Assembly (NCBI GenBank): GCA_963703075.1
Contig: OY969786.1
Span: forward strand, 3,038,001-3,102,000
Length of the DNA stretch: 64,000 nucleotides
DNA from: Korobacter sp963703075
GTDB taxonomy: Bacteria; Acidobacteriota; Terriglobia; Terriglobales; Acidobacteriaceae
Direction: 5' to 3'
The notes under the pieces are model-generated. The model was not told the DNA's origin and did not search any database. It saw only the letters and a list, made by a program, of their open reading frames with translations. Made by a program: the position numbers and the translations under genes. Below are positions 27,658-36,410 of this stretch, in pieces (positions within the stretch are counted from its first letter, which is position 1; each line of letters begins with the position of its first letter).

Positions 27658-28005
27658 GAAATGTATGTCTCCTAACGTTATATGTTTGACGGGAGCCGAG
27701 CTCGAATGACAGCGGACTAATGAGGATGCCTGAACCGCTGATCCAGCTGATACGACAGGTGCTCTACCGTGGAGAAACAAAATCAGGCATTTACTTAGAT
27801 GCAACGCACTTTCACCCGATTCGGTTTTTTCTCCCTGCTCCCTTCCTGACCTGAAACGAAAGGTCAGGGTCTTCCGGCATAGCGGTATGATGACTGCTCT
27901 CGGACGCTCTCCACATTTCGGGTGGAACCTGAAGGTCTTACACCTACTCGGGAAGGAACCCAAGCTGACCGGGCTGGAGCTAAGAGTGTTACGCCAGAAA
28001 GTCGT
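27658..28005 (-). other. Long structured 5' leader of rpoZ-rho
   Basis: If the promoter at 28006-28034 is used, the transcript has about 340 untranslated bases before rpoZ. The segment can form several hairpins, for example CCTGACCT...AGGTCAGG at 27847-27870 and CAGCGG...CCGCTG at 27711-27740. I could not assign it to tRNA, 6S, SRP or RNase P RNA. Confidence 0.4.
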
Positions 28006-28034
28006 ACCTTAAAGGGCTTTCCCCTCGTCGTCAA
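28006..28034 (-). promoter_or_regulatory. Predicted sigma-70 promoter for rpoZ-rho
   Basis: Minus strand: TTGACG (28034-28029), 17-base spacer, TAAGGT (28011-28006). The -35 is close to consensus and the -10 is weak. Confidence 0.42.
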
Positions 28035-28182
28035 GCCTAAAATCCAACCCGTTCCGGAATCAATAACATACGTGTAAGTATTTGTATGACTTAGGGTTAG
28101 TAGCACAATTGGGGGACTATTTTGAATTGGCGGAACAGTACTGTAAAAGCTTAATCCCGACTTCGGAAAAGATTGGGCAAAT

Positions 28183-28197
28183 CCCCGATTTTCGGGG
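28183..28197. repeat. Short GC hairpin
   Basis: CCCCGA-TTT-TCGGGG, just downstream of the small minus-strand gene at 28248. It has no good T-run and may be a weak terminator. Confidence 0.35.
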
Positions 28198-28247
28198 TCT
28201 CTACCGAGGCCATTGGGGGCTTGCAGAAAGTCGCTTTCCAGGCTGGG

Positions 28248-28421
28248 CTACTCGCCCCAGACGCGGAATTCCGAGCCGGTGATCGAGCCGAACGATCGCT
28301 CATCGGAGAGGCGGACCCGTTGGTCTTTCCTCTTTGAGGATGATTCTGGCTGCGGGTCTTCGGGGACAGATGCGGCGTCGGGGGTTACGGACGGGAGTGG
28401 CAGAGTTTCGTTGGGCAGCAT
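28248..28421 (-). CDS. Small protein of unknown function, 57 residues
   Basis: The peptide begins MLPNETLPLPSVTPDAASVP. Its ATG sits seven bases after a strong AGGAG (GCAGGAGAACGCC), unusually good for chance sequence. The first half is rich in Pro, Ser and Glu; the second has a KRKDQRVR patch and ends FRVWGE. No domain, signal peptide or membrane segment is seen. It starts 29 bases after the comM stop on the same strand and is probably co-transcribed. Confidence 0.5.
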   Translation of the reverse strand: MLPNETLPLPSVTPDAASVPEDPQPESSSKRKDQRVRLSDERSFGSITGSEFRVWGE

Positions 28422-28449
28422 GGCGTTCTCCTGCGGAAGATTCGGCCCT

Positions 28450-29991
28450 TTAGGTCCAGTAGGTGCGGTCCAGGGCACGGTACTGAATGGCCTCGGCGAT
28501 GTGTCGGGATTCGATTTGGGCGGCGGCGTCGAGATCGGCGATGGTGCGCCCGACTTTGAGAATGCGGTCATGGGCGCGGGCGCTGAGGCCCTGCTGTTGC
28601 ATGGCGCGCTCCAGCATGTGCTCGCCTTCGCTGGAAAGCTCGCAGTAGGTACGGATCTGGCGAGAGCTCATTTGCGCATTGGCAAAGATACGGTCGGCGG
28701 CGAAGCGATTAAGCTGGATTTCGCGCGCTCGCACCACCCGCTCGCGGATCTGTTCGGAGCCTTCGGGGGCATGGGTGGCGCGCAGTTCCTTGTAGTTAAC
28801 AGCCGGGACGTCGATATGAATGTCGATGCGATCGAGCAGCGGGCCGGAGATCTTGGCGACGTAGCGCTGGATGATGGGCTCGGTGCATTTGCATTCGCGG
28901 GTGCGGTCGTTGAAGTAGCCGCAGGGACAGGGGTTCATGGCGGCAGCGAGCATGAATCGCGCGGGGAAAGTCAGCGACATGGCGGCGCGGGCGATGGAAA
29001 CGGTTCCGTCTTCGAGAGGTTGACGCATGACTTCGAGCACGTTGCGGGGAAACTCCGGCAGCTCGTCGAGAAACAGGACACCGTGATGGGCAAGAGAAAC
29101 TTCGCCGGGGCGCGGTATGGCGCCTCCGCCGATCATCCCCGCGTCGGAAATGGAGTGATGGGGAGAACGGAAGGGACGGGTACCCACCAATCCGGCGTGC
29201 GGATCGAGAACCCCGGCAACGCTGTGAATCTTGGTGGTCTCGAGCGCTTCGTCGAAGGTCAGGGGCGGCAGGATGGTGGGAATGCGCTTGGCCAGCATGG
29301 TTTTGCCGCTGCCGGGAGGGCCGATCATGAGGATGTTATGGCCGCCGGCGCAGGCAACTTCAAGGGCACGCTTGGCGGTTTGCTGGCCGCGGACGTCTTT
29401 GAAGTCGACGCTGAAGTGCTGGGCCTCTCCCAGGAGGGCGCGGCAATCGACCTTCAGCGGGGCGATACCGTTTCCGGTATTAATCAGGTGGACAACGTCC
29501 ATTAACGATTTCACGGGATAGATATCGACGCCGTCGACGACGGCCGCTTCGCGGGCGTTCTCGACGGGAACGAAGAGGCGCTTGATCTTTCCGGCACGGG
29601 CGGCAACGGCGGTGGAAAGGGTTCCGCGAACGGCGCGGATAGAGCCGTCGAGGGAAAGCTCGCCTACCATCACGACGTCGTCCAGATTCTGCTTGTTCAG
29701 GCCACCATAAGCGCCCAGGATCCCGGCCGCCATAGGAAGGTCGAAGCCGGAGCCTTCCTTCTTGATATCGGCAGGCGCGAGATTGACGGTAATCGTCGTG
29801 GTAGGAACGTCATAGCCGGAATTATGGAGGGCGGCGCGGACCCGCTCGCGGCTCTCACGGACAGCGGCATCGGGCAGACCGACGGTGGTGAAAACCGGTT
29901 TGTCGGAGGCGTGCGAGGCGACATCGACTTCCACATCGATAATGTGGGCGTCGATGCCGTAGACGGCTGCGCTTTTGGTGCGGAAGAGCAA
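28450..29991 (-). CDS. comM: YifB/ComM-family Mg-chelatase-like ATPase
   Basis: 513 residues, TTG start. An N-terminal Lon-protease-like (S5 fold) domain with PVFTTVGLPDAAVRESRERV precedes the AAA+ core: Walker A GPPGSGKTMLAKRIPTILPP, Walker B GVLFLDELPEF, and a C-terminal sensor-2 domain with RAHDRILKVGRTIADL. A CxCG...CxC zinc pair (CPCGYFNDRTRECKC) is present as in the family. In naturally transformable bacteria ComM is a branch-migration helicase aiding uptake of donor DNA. No other competence genes are adjacent. Confidence 0.92.
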   Translation of the reverse strand: MLFRTKSAAVYGIDAHIIDVEVDVASHASDKPVFTTVGLPDAAVRESRERVRAALHNSGYDVPTTTITVNLAPADIKKEGSGFDLPMAAGILGAYGGLNKQNLDDVVMVGELSLDGSIRAVRGTLSTAVAARAGKIKRLFVPVENAREAAVVDGVDIYPVKSLMDVVHLINTGNGIAPLKVDCRALLGEAQHFSVDFKDVRGQQTAKRALEVACAGGHNILMIGPPGSGKTMLAKRIPTILPPLTFDEALETTKIHSVAGVLDPHAGLVGTRPFRSPHHSISDAGMIGGGAIPRPGEVSLAHHGVLFLDELPEFPRNVLEVMRQPLEDGTVSIARAAMSLTFPARFMLAAAMNPCPCGYFNDRTRECKCTEPIIQRYVAKISGPLLDRIDIHIDVPAVNYKELRATHAPEGSEQIRERVVRAREIQLNRFAADRIFANAQMSSRQIRTYCELSSEGEHMLERAMQQQGLSARAHDRILKVGRTIADLDAAAQIESRHIAEAIQYRALDRTYWT

Positions 29992-30298
29992 GTTTTATAG
30001 CTAACAGGAAACACAGAGAAACCCCTGTGATAAGCCTCACCGAACCGGGTGACGAAGGGTGCAGCATGGTTTTATATGCGTGAAACTAAGGTAGAACACG
30101 GGTACGATCAGGGATCAGAGTTCCTGTATACTGCCGCGAATCTTCAGCATCAGGACAGCACCGAAACACGACTGGTGCTGAACCAATGGCTGAAAAATAG
30201 GTCTTGTGGAGTTTGGATTTCGGCAGATAGCATCGGAATCATCAACTCCTTAATCACCTTCACGTCGGAGTGAATTTCACTCCGGGCTTGGACATGAG
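29992..30298. other. Intergenic control region between comM and the PilZ gene
   Basis: Contains a hairpin CGGAGTG-N5-CACTCCG at 30266-30284, ending 14 bases before the PilZ start, which could mask or replace its ribosome-binding site. A plus-strand open frame (30049-30273) has no ribosome-binding site. Otherwise nothing is recognised. Confidence 0.4.
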
Positions 30299-31462
30299 AT
30301 GGCTCGCAGGCGGGAAGAAAGAATCATCATCAGTTTGCCCGTGCGTTTATGGGGCATGGACATCAACGGGAAGCCGTTCACGCAGAATGCCTCTTCGGTA
30401 GACATTACGCGCATGGGCGCGCGGCTCCAGGGTGTTACCTGCCGTATTCAGCATGGCGACATCATCGGCATTCAACACGGCAACGATAAGGCCCGGTTCC
30501 GGGTGATCTGGGTGGCACGCCCGGGCTCGCGGAACGAGGGGCAAATCGGGGTCCACTGTGTGGAAGTCGGTAAATACATCTGGGGCGCGGTGCAGCCCAG
30601 CAACGCAGCGGACAGCTACGATCCGAACGAAGTCCAGCCCACGCATGCGGTTTCGGTCGGAGGTGCGGCTGCGGCCGTGGCCCCGACCCATCGCGACGTG
30701 TTCGCGAACGATGTAACCCGCGAGGGCCGGCGGCGGATGCCGCGTTACGGATGTCGCGGTGGCGGAGAAGTGCGGCAGCCGGGGATGAAGACGGCGGTCT
30801 GGGGATCGTTGACCGACATCAGCCGCACCGGATGCTACCTGGAAACGTTGACCACACTCCCACGGAACGCGAAGTGTGAACTGATGCTCAACGTGGAAGG
30901 AATCGAGATTAAGGCGGGCGCTGACGTTCGCGTGTCGCATCCCTCGATGGGAATGGGGCTACAGTTCGTCGATATCGATCCCACGGACCAGAAAAAACTG
31001 GAAGAACTGCTGGCGAAACTTGCAGGGGGGAAAATATCGGATGCGAAACCGGCGTCGCCGGTGAGCAACGAGTTCGCGACCGCGGTTGCGTCGATGGCGA
31101 CCGAGTTGCGCGACCTGGAAACCCTGGTTTCGTCACACGACGATCACGTGGATCCGAGGTTGTTGTCAGAATTTCGCAACGCGATCGATCATGCGCGGGC
31201 AACCACCGCCGCGATCGAGCAGTGGGTGGAGTTGCAGGACCACGAACTCGATCCGTTCCCGGTGCTGGCGTCGATTGAAAGCAGCAGGATGCAACTGACG
31301 GCGACTTTCATGCGCGAGCTGGTGATGGATATCGATTCGAGTTCACTGCATCTCGGCAGCGAGGGGATCAAGGAACTCTACGAAGCGTCGCGGCATCTGC
31401 ATCTGCGCATCGAGCAATTGATCGCAGAGGCGACAGAAGACCAGCCGAACGGACGACACTAA
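30299..31462 (+). CDS. Double PilZ-domain protein with helical C-terminus
   Basis: 387 residues. The first PilZ-like domain (about 1-100) has RRREERIIISLPVRLWG and the variant motif DITRMG. The second (about 138-235) has RRRMPRYGCRG and DISRTG, matching the RxxxR and D/NxSxxG c-di-GMP motifs better. About 130 alpha-helical residues follow (e.g. TELRDLETLVSSHDDHVD), not assigned to a family. Probably a soluble c-di-GMP effector; the helical part may be the output or partner-binding module. An intrinsic terminator follows. Confidence 0.83.
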   Translation: MARRREERIIISLPVRLWGMDINGKPFTQNASSVDITRMGARLQGVTCRIQHGDIIGIQHGNDKARFRVIWVARPGSRNEGQIGVHCVEVGKYIWGAVQPSNAADSYDPNEVQPTHAVSVGGAAAAVAPTHRDVFANDVTREGRRRMPRYGCRGGGEVRQPGMKTAVWGSLTDISRTGCYLETLTTLPRNAKCELMLNVEGIEIKAGADVRVSHPSMGMGLQFVDIDPTDQKKLEELLAKLAGGKISDAKPASPVSNEFATAVASMATELRDLETLVSSHDDHVDPRLLSEFRNAIDHARATTAAIEQWVELQDHELDPFPVLASIESSRMQLTATFMRELVMDIDSSSLHLGSEGIKELYEASRHLHLRIEQLIAEATEDQPNGRH

Positions 31463-31485
31463 ACCGCGTTCTTACAAAAAGAGAC

Positions 31486-31512
31486 AGCCCGCCTGCGCGG
31501 GCTTTTTCTTTT
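31486..31512. terminator. Bidirectional intrinsic terminator
   Basis: AGCCCGC-CTGC-GCGGGCT followed by TTTTTCTTTT on the plus strand. On the minus strand an AAAAAG-type run gives T's after the stem as well, serving the small convergent gene. Confidence 0.82.
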
Positions 31513-31663
31513 AGCTCTCGTGGTTACGCGCGCCCTGGGTTGCCGGCTCAAGGTTCACAGGAATGCAGGGTTGATCGTCGCTGGGGTTCACCAGCCCGCA
31601 CCGGCTGCATACGAACAGGCCATCCTCTTCGCGAAGCATCGGTTGATGGTGCAGCAGTTCCAT
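31511..31663 (-). CDS. Small CxxC protein, 50 residues
   Basis: The peptide starts MELLHHQPMLREEDGLFVCS behind AAGGAGAGG and contains CSRCGLVNPSDDQPC, a CxxC pair plus a third cysteine, suggesting a half zinc ribbon. It converges with the PilZ gene and shares its terminator. No known family. The ribosome-binding site and cysteine pattern argue that it is real. Confidence 0.6.
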   Translation of the reverse strand: MELLHHQPMLREEDGLFVCSRCGLVNPSDDQPCIPVNLEPATQGARNHES

Positions 31664-31746
31664 GGCATGCCTCTCCTTCTTTGAGAGCCACACGGTGGAA
31701 GATGGATGTCTGCGGTGACAAAATCCTCGCCCGACCGTTCGCCCAA

Positions 31747-31797
31747 GGCTAAAGCCCCGGGGTACTTGGTTCTGGTTGGCACGACTGAAGTCGTGCC
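31747..31797. repeat. Paired tetraloop palindromes
   Basis: GGC-TAAA-GCC at 31747-31756 followed by GGCACGAC-TGAA-GTCGTGCC at 31778-31797. The same two-part arrangement recurs at 47964-48015 with different arms. Confidence 0.6.
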
Positions 31798-31869
31798 CTT
31801 TCACGACACCTGTTTGATGAGACGTTTCCGAGGGCACGGCGACGGCAATTCCCTCACCGTACCTGTGGG

Positions 31870-33069
31870 TCAGACCAGCTCGACGGCCATGGCGACGGCA
31901 TTGCCGCCACCAAGGCAGAGCGATGCGATCCCGCGCTTGGCATGGCGGCGCTGCATTTCATAGATCAGGGTAACGAGCACGCGCGCACCGCTGCACCCGA
32001 TGGGGTGTCCGAGGGCCACGGCTCCGCCGTTCACGTTCACGCGCGCGGCATCGAGACCGAGTTCCTGCACCAGGGCCACCGACTGAACGGAGAAGGCTTC
32101 ATTCAACTCGTAGAGGTCGACGTCGTTGGCACTCCATCCGGTCTTCTTCCAGATCTGCCGCACGGCATCGACGGGGGCCATCATGACCCACTCGGGAGCG
32201 ACACCGCTGGTCGCCTGGGCGACGATACGGACCATGGGCTTCAGTCCCAGCTCTTTGACCTTTGCGGCGCCGGCGACAACGACGGCAGCAGCACCGTCGT
32301 TCACGGTGGACGCATTGCCGGCAGTGACCGTGCCGTCTTTCTTGAAGGCGGGCTTCAGCTTGCGCAGCGAGTCGGGGGTGCTGTCTTCGCGCGGACCTTC
32401 GTCTTTGTCGAGGAACTCAGCGGGTGCATCTTTTTTCTTCGAAGGAAGCTGCACGGCAACGATCTCGTCTTTGAACCGGCCGGCCTTTTGCGCGGCGACC
32501 GCTTTGCGATGCGAGCAGGCGGCATATTCGTCCTGCTGTTCGCGCGTGACTTTGAACTTCTCGGCGACGTTCTCGCCGGTCTGACCCATGTGGTAGTTGT
32601 TGTACACATCCCACAGACCATCGTTAACCATGGAGTCGACGACCTGCGCGTTGCCCATACGAAAGCCTTTGCGCGCCTGCGGAAGCAGATAAGGGGCGTT
32701 CGTCATGGATTCCATGCCACCGGCGACGACCACGCCGGCGTTGCCGGTTTGAATGGCCTGAGCAGCGAGCGCGACCGATTTCAAGCCGGAGCCGCAGACC
32801 TTGTTGATGGTCATGGCGCCCACTTGCGGCGGCAATCCACCCTTGATGGCGGCCTGGCGGGCGGGATTCTGTCCGAGCCCAGCCTGCAGGACGTTGCCCA
32901 TAATGCATTCGTTGACGTTGTCGAGGTCGGTGATGCCGGCTCGCTTCACGGCCTCGCGAACGACAACGGCGCCGAGGTCGGTGGCGGTGAGGTCGGTGAA
33001 TCCGCCCTGGAACCTGGCGATGGGAGTGCGTACCGCGGAAACGACGAAGACATCTTCAAACGACGCCAT
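31870..33069 (-). CDS. Acetyl-CoA acetyltransferase (thiolase)
   Basis: 399 residues from the ATG at 33069 (GGAGC upstream). Thiolase signatures: nucleophile Cys92 in INKVCGSGLKS, NEAFSVQSVAL with the active-site NEAF, and GHPIGCSGARVLVTLIYEM with the second Cys and the GHP His. Length and motifs fit either a biosynthetic acetoacetyl-CoA thiolase or a broad-range beta-ketothiolase; neighbours do not decide. It is divergent from a CPBP protease gene. Confidence 0.93.
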   Translation of the reverse strand: MASFEDVFVVSAVRTPIARFQGGFTDLTATDLGAVVVREAVKRAGITDLDNVNECIMGNVLQAGLGQNPARQAAIKGGLPPQVGAMTINKVCGSGLKSVALAAQAIQTGNAGVVVAGGMESMTNAPYLLPQARKGFRMGNAQVVDSMVNDGLWDVYNNYHMGQTGENVAEKFKVTREQQDEYAACSHRKAVAAQKAGRFKDEIVAVQLPSKKKDAPAEFLDKDEGPREDSTPDSLRKLKPAFKKDGTVTAGNASTVNDGAAAVVVAGAAKVKELGLKPMVRIVAQATSGVAPEWVMMAPVDAVRQIWKKTGWSANDVDLYELNEAFSVQSVALVQELGLDAARVNVNGGAVALGHPIGCSGARVLVTLIYEMQRRHAKRGIASLCLGGGNAVAMAVELV

Positions 33070-33224
33070 GAAAATTGCTCCTGGAGAAAATCGAAATACC
33101 GAGCCGCGAGAGTAACCGCCGGGGACCCGCATAGAAGGGCCGACGATGTTTTCCCAACCGGACATTATAAGATGGTGCGCACCCGCGCGACGATGCAAGC
33201 GAAGCGGAACTGCGAGGAGAACTG

Positions 33225-34004
33225 ATGGACCCATCAACCACCACCGAGCTGCCGCTCGCCCCCGCGACCCCGCCGGAGCGGCGCGGCATCGCTCCTGTCT
33301 GGCACACCATCGTGTTCGTGGGGATCTTCGCGGCGCTCTCGGTAAGTGGGACGCGACGCACCGCGGCGGTGGTCGAGGGCGGGCAGGCGCATTGGCCGCT
33401 CTACGTGGAAACGGTGGTCATGCAGTGGGTGCTGCTGCTGTACGTAGCGTGGGGATTGTGGATGCGGGGACGCCGGTTGCGCGACGTGATTGGCGGGCGA
33501 TGGGACACGGCGCAGGCATTTTTCATCGATGTGGGCGTCGCGATCGGGTTTTTCGTCGTCAACGTGATGGTACGCGCGATCGTGCTGGGCATCCTGCTGG
33601 CGCTCAACAAGGGATTGCGAACGATGGCGACGCAGGGCATACAAAACGTGACGAAAGCGATTGGCCCGCAGAACCGGTGGGAGTTGCTTCTGTTCATGGT
33701 GGTGGCGCTGACGGCGGGCATCTGCGAAGAGATTATGTTTCGCGGATACCTGCAACAACAGTTCGCGAGTTGGACGCGCAGCACGAGCATTGGAGTGTTT
33801 TTGAGCGCCGTAATCTTTTGCGTGGGCCATGCTTACCAGGGTTGGTTTCTCGCATTACAGGTCGGAGTTCTCGGCCTGATGCTCGGAATTCTCGCGGCGT
33901 GGAGGAAGTCATTACGGCCTGGAATGCTGGCTCACGGGATGCAGGACATAATCAGCGGTACACTGTCGTTCTTTGCGAAGTCGCTCTTCTCGCATCTTCA
34001 TTAG
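33225..34004 (+). CDS. CPBP-family intramembrane protease (short type)
   Basis: 259 residues, about seven membrane helices. The CPBP motifs are CEEIMFRGYLQQQ (catalytic Glu pair and Arg), FCVGHAYQG (His) and a final HGMQDIISG segment. The ATG follows GAGGAGAACTG. It differs from the protein at 18027 by lacking the long proline-rich start. Function within the family is undetermined. Confidence 0.87.
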   Translation: MDPSTTTELPLAPATPPERRGIAPVWHTIVFVGIFAALSVSGTRRTAAVVEGGQAHWPLYVETVVMQWVLLLYVAWGLWMRGRRLRDVIGGRWDTAQAFFIDVGVAIGFFVVNVMVRAIVLGILLALNKGLRTMATQGIQNVTKAIGPQNRWELLLFMVVALTAGICEEIMFRGYLQQQFASWTRSTSIGVFLSAVIFCVGHAYQGWFLALQVGVLGLMLGILAAWRKSLRPGMLAHGMQDIISGTLSFFAKSLFSHLH

Positions 34005-34168
34005 AGCCGCGATAGATTTTTGCGATGTACGTTTCGAACAGTATCCATGCATGTTTGCGCGATGCGATGATTTGCGCTGCAAGAGTGAAGAGCGAGAAGT
34101 GAAGAAAAAACAGCGCGCGAGGTGACGAAAGTAGCGTATTGAATAATTGGCTTCACGCCATTTTTCTC

Positions 34169-34197
34169 TTGACTTGAAAATTGAATAACTCTATACA
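34169..34197 (+). promoter_or_regulatory. Strong predicted sigma-70 promoter
   Basis: TTGACT (34169-34174), exactly 17 bases, TATACA (34192-34197), in locally A/T-rich DNA. It lies 58 bases before the start of a 19-residue lysine-rich peptide gene. Confidence 0.7.
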
Positions 34198-34255
34198 ACT
34201 AACAAATTGCAACATCACACCGTTGCAAGAACAAACAAAGGGAGAATAGAAAACA

Positions 34256-34315
34256 ATGGCAACGAAAAAGGCTGCAAAGAAGGCTACCAAGAAGGCCGCC
34301 AAGAAAAAGAAGTAA
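34256..34315 (+). CDS. Lysine/alanine-rich micropeptide, 19 residues
   Basis: Encodes MATKKAAKKATKKAAKKKK, then TAA. A GGGAG ribosome-binding sequence lies about 12 bases before the ATG, a near-consensus promoter upstream, and a strong hairpin terminator downstream, so this is a self-contained transcription unit. The KKAAKKATKKAAKK pattern matches the AKK repeats of bacterial histone-H1-like proteins and of the basic tails of HU, reduced to a tail alone. Likely a nucleic-acid-binding peptide; that is inference from composition. Lys codons are mixed AAA/AAG, so this is not a simple slippage repeat. Confidence 0.65.
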   Translation: MATKKAAKKATKKAAKKKK

Positions 34316-34340
34316 GCTGGCCTCGAGCCTTACGACCACG

Positions 34341-34370
34341 GGGGACGCGTAAAGCGTCCCCTAAACTTTT
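34341..34370 (+). terminator. Intrinsic terminator of the micropeptide gene
   Basis: GGGGACGC-GTAAA-GCGTCCCC followed by TAAACTTTT. Confidence 0.75.
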
Positions 34371-34428
34371 GCACGCAGGACAAAACTCAACGATCGACGA
34401 CGCTGAGGAACCGCACAGAATCCAGCAA

Positions 34429-35142
34429 CTATTCGAGAAAGGCTGCGGTGACAGAGACCGCGGCGATGGCTGCGGTTTCCGCGCGAAGGATGGTCGAGCC
34501 GAGCGAAGCGCGTTCCCATCCGGCGGTATCAAAGACCGAGAGTTCTTCTTCCGTCCAGCCACCCTCGGGTCCGACAGCCAACGAGACTAACGGCGCTTCA
34601 GGGTGAGCGCCCAGCAGGTCTCGCAGGGTCGTGGATTGCTCGTTCTCGGCGAGAACGATGCGCAGGTCTTCGGCGGAATCAGCGGCCAATTTCAGCTTGA
34701 TGGGATCGGCAATGGCGGGCGGCGCCAAGCGGCGCGATTGCTGGGCAGCTTCCAGGGCGATACGGCGCCAGCGTTCCACGCGCCTGGCCGCGGCAGCCGC
34801 GAGGTGTGCCTCGGTACGGCGCGCCACGACGGGAACGATGCGAGCCACACCGAGCTCAGTACATTTCTCGACGGCCCATTCAAAGCGATCGAACTTGAAG
34901 ACAGCCAGGTAGAGGTCGATAGGCGCGACTGCATTGGCGGGAATTTCTTCGCCGAGGGAAAGCTCGACACGGCCATCGGCGACGGAAAGCACGGTGCCGC
35001 GACGGATGCGATCTCCGAGAGAGATGTCGAACTGCTGGCCGACCCGGGCGCGCAGCACGCGGGCAAGGTGCGCTGCATGGCTGCCGGTGAGTGCGGCAGT
35101 GTCGCCGGAGTGTTCGTCAGCGATCCAGCGGCGGCGGGTCAT
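34429..35142 (-). CDS. rsmE: 16S rRNA (uracil-1498-N3)-methyltransferase
   Basis: Methylates U1498 in the 30S decoding region. The 237-residue protein has an N-terminal PUA-like domain (HAAHLARVLRARVGQQFDI), then the SPOUT domain with WAVEKCTELGVARIVPVV, the cofactor loop AVGPEGGWTEEEL and LGSTILRAETAAIAAV. It is the last gene of the hrcA-grpE-dnaJ cluster, 109 bases after dnaJ on the same strand, a common arrangement. Confidence 0.93.
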   Translation of the reverse strand: MTRRRWIADEHSGDTAALTGSHAAHLARVLRARVGQQFDISLGDRIRRGTVLSVADGRVELSLGEEIPANAVAPIDLYLAVFKFDRFEWAVEKCTELGVARIVPVVARRTEAHLAAAAARRVERWRRIALEAAQQSRRLAPPAIADPIKLKLAADSAEDLRIVLAENEQSTTLRDLLGAHPEAPLVSLAVGPEGGWTEEELSVFDTAGWERASLGSTILRAETAAIAAVSVTAAFLE

Positions 35143-35251
35143 GGGAAAAGGTTAGCAGATGAAGCGGTACTCCTAAGAATGAGAGACGCGCACAAGAAGA
35201 AGGGCGCGGTCCAAATCCGCACCCTTGCGAAACAACGAAGGCATCCACCGT

Positions 35252-36385
35252 CTAGCTAAACATATCTTTCACTTTGCTCAGCAGCGATTCCTTCTCTGGC
35301 TTGTTATCGACGGTTGCGCCACCGGTTTCCAATTCCTGCAGAAGCTCTTTCTGGCGCTTGGTCAGCTTGCTGGGGGTATGCACTTTGATCTGGACGTAGA
35401 TATCGCCCTTGCCGTGGCCATTCAAGATGGGCACACCCTTGCCGCGCAATTTGATCTGGGTGCCGGTCTGCACGCCCTCGGGGATATGCAGCTTATGATC
35501 GCCCTCGAGGGTGGGGATGGTAATGTCAGCGCCAAGGGCAGCCTGGGCAAACGAGATCGGCACGACGCAGTAGAGGTCTTTGCCCTCGCGTTCGAAGAAG
35601 GAATGTTCCTTCACGTGCAGGACGATGTAGAGATCGCCGGCGGGGCCGCCGTAGGCTCCGGCTTCTCCCTGGCCGTTGTAGCGAATCCGCGTGCCGTCTT
35701 CCACCCCGGCGGGAACTTTGACCTGCATGGTGCGTTCCTTGAGAACAGCGCCCTGTCCGCGGCAGTTGGTGCAAGGGTCGGTAATGACCTGGCCGGCGCC
35801 CCCGCAGGCGCTACAGGTGCGTGAGACGCTGAAGAAACCCTGCTGGAAGCGTTCCTGACCGCGTCCACCGCATTTGCGGCAGGCGACTGGGGCTTTCCCC
35901 GGGGCGGCGCCGGTGCCGTGGCATGCCTCACAGGTTTCGTGGCGACGCACCTTGGTTTCGGTCTCGATGCCGAAGACGGCTTCTTCAAACTCGAGGTTGA
36001 TGTCTTCGCGAAGATCGCCGCCACGCTGAGCGCGGGAGCGTCCGCGGCCCCGACCGAAGAGATCGCCCATGCCGAACATGTCGGAGAAGATCTCGCTGAA
36101 ATCGACCATGTTCGGATCGAAGCCACCGCCGCCGCCGTTGCCGCCGACGCCGGCGTGTCCGAAGCGGTCATAGGCGGCGCGCTTCTCGGAATCGGAAAGA
36201 ATGGCGTACGCCTCGCTGCATTCCTTGAACTTCTCTTCGGCGTCCTTGTTATCGGGATTGCGGTCCGGATGGAATTGCATCGCCAGCTTGCGGTAAGAGC
36301 TCTTGATCTCCTGATCGCTCGCGGTGCGCGTGACTTGAAGCACTTCGTAATAGTCGCGTTTTACGTTTGTAGCCAGAGGTGACAT
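35252..36385 (-). CDS. dnaJ: Chaperone DnaJ (Hsp40)
   Basis: Co-chaperone that delivers clients to DnaK and stimulates its ATPase. 377 residues: J-domain with HPD in AMQFHPDRNPDNKD, a Gly/Phe-rich linker, four zinc-centre repeats (CEACHGTG, CRKCGGRG, CSACGGAG, CTNCRGQG), two beta-barrel substrate domains and a dimerisation tail. A full-length type I DnaJ. It follows grpE by 25 bases; dnaK is not in this window. Confidence 0.97.
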   Translation of the reverse strand: MSPLATNVKRDYYEVLQVTRTASDQEIKSSYRKLAMQFHPDRNPDNKDAEEKFKECSEAYAILSDSEKRAAYDRFGHAGVGGNGGGGGFDPNMVDFSEIFSDMFGMGDLFGRGRGRSRAQRGGDLREDINLEFEEAVFGIETETKVRRHETCEACHGTGAAPGKAPVACRKCGGRGQERFQQGFFSVSRTCSACGGAGQVITDPCTNCRGQGAVLKERTMQVKVPAGVEDGTRIRYNGQGEAGAYGGPAGDLYIVLHVKEHSFFEREGKDLYCVVPISFAQAALGADITIPTLEGDHKLHIPEGVQTGTQIKLRGKGVPILNGHGKGDIYVQIKVHTPSKLTKRQKELLQELETGGATVDNKPEKESLLSKVKDMFS

Positions 36386-36410
36386 CCTTTGAAAAAATTC
36401 TGCTCAGCGG

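Noticed and set aside
27690..27790. tRNA-like stretch on the minus strand (GGTAGAGCACCTGT... and a TTCGAGC)
   Set aside because: D-arm-like and T-loop-like pieces are present, but no acceptor stem closes around them and the T-stem does not pair.
27658..27963. N-terminal extension of rpoZ by about 100 residues
   Set aside because: The extension has no similarity to omega and the inner ATG has its own AGGAG.
28213..29505. 430-codon plus-strand frame opposite comM
   Set aside because: Antisense to a clear AAA+ gene; Gly/Ala-rich with no motifs.
30049..30273. 74-codon plus-strand frame before the PilZ gene
   Set aside because: No ribosome-binding site, composition not protein-like, lies in a control region with a hairpin.
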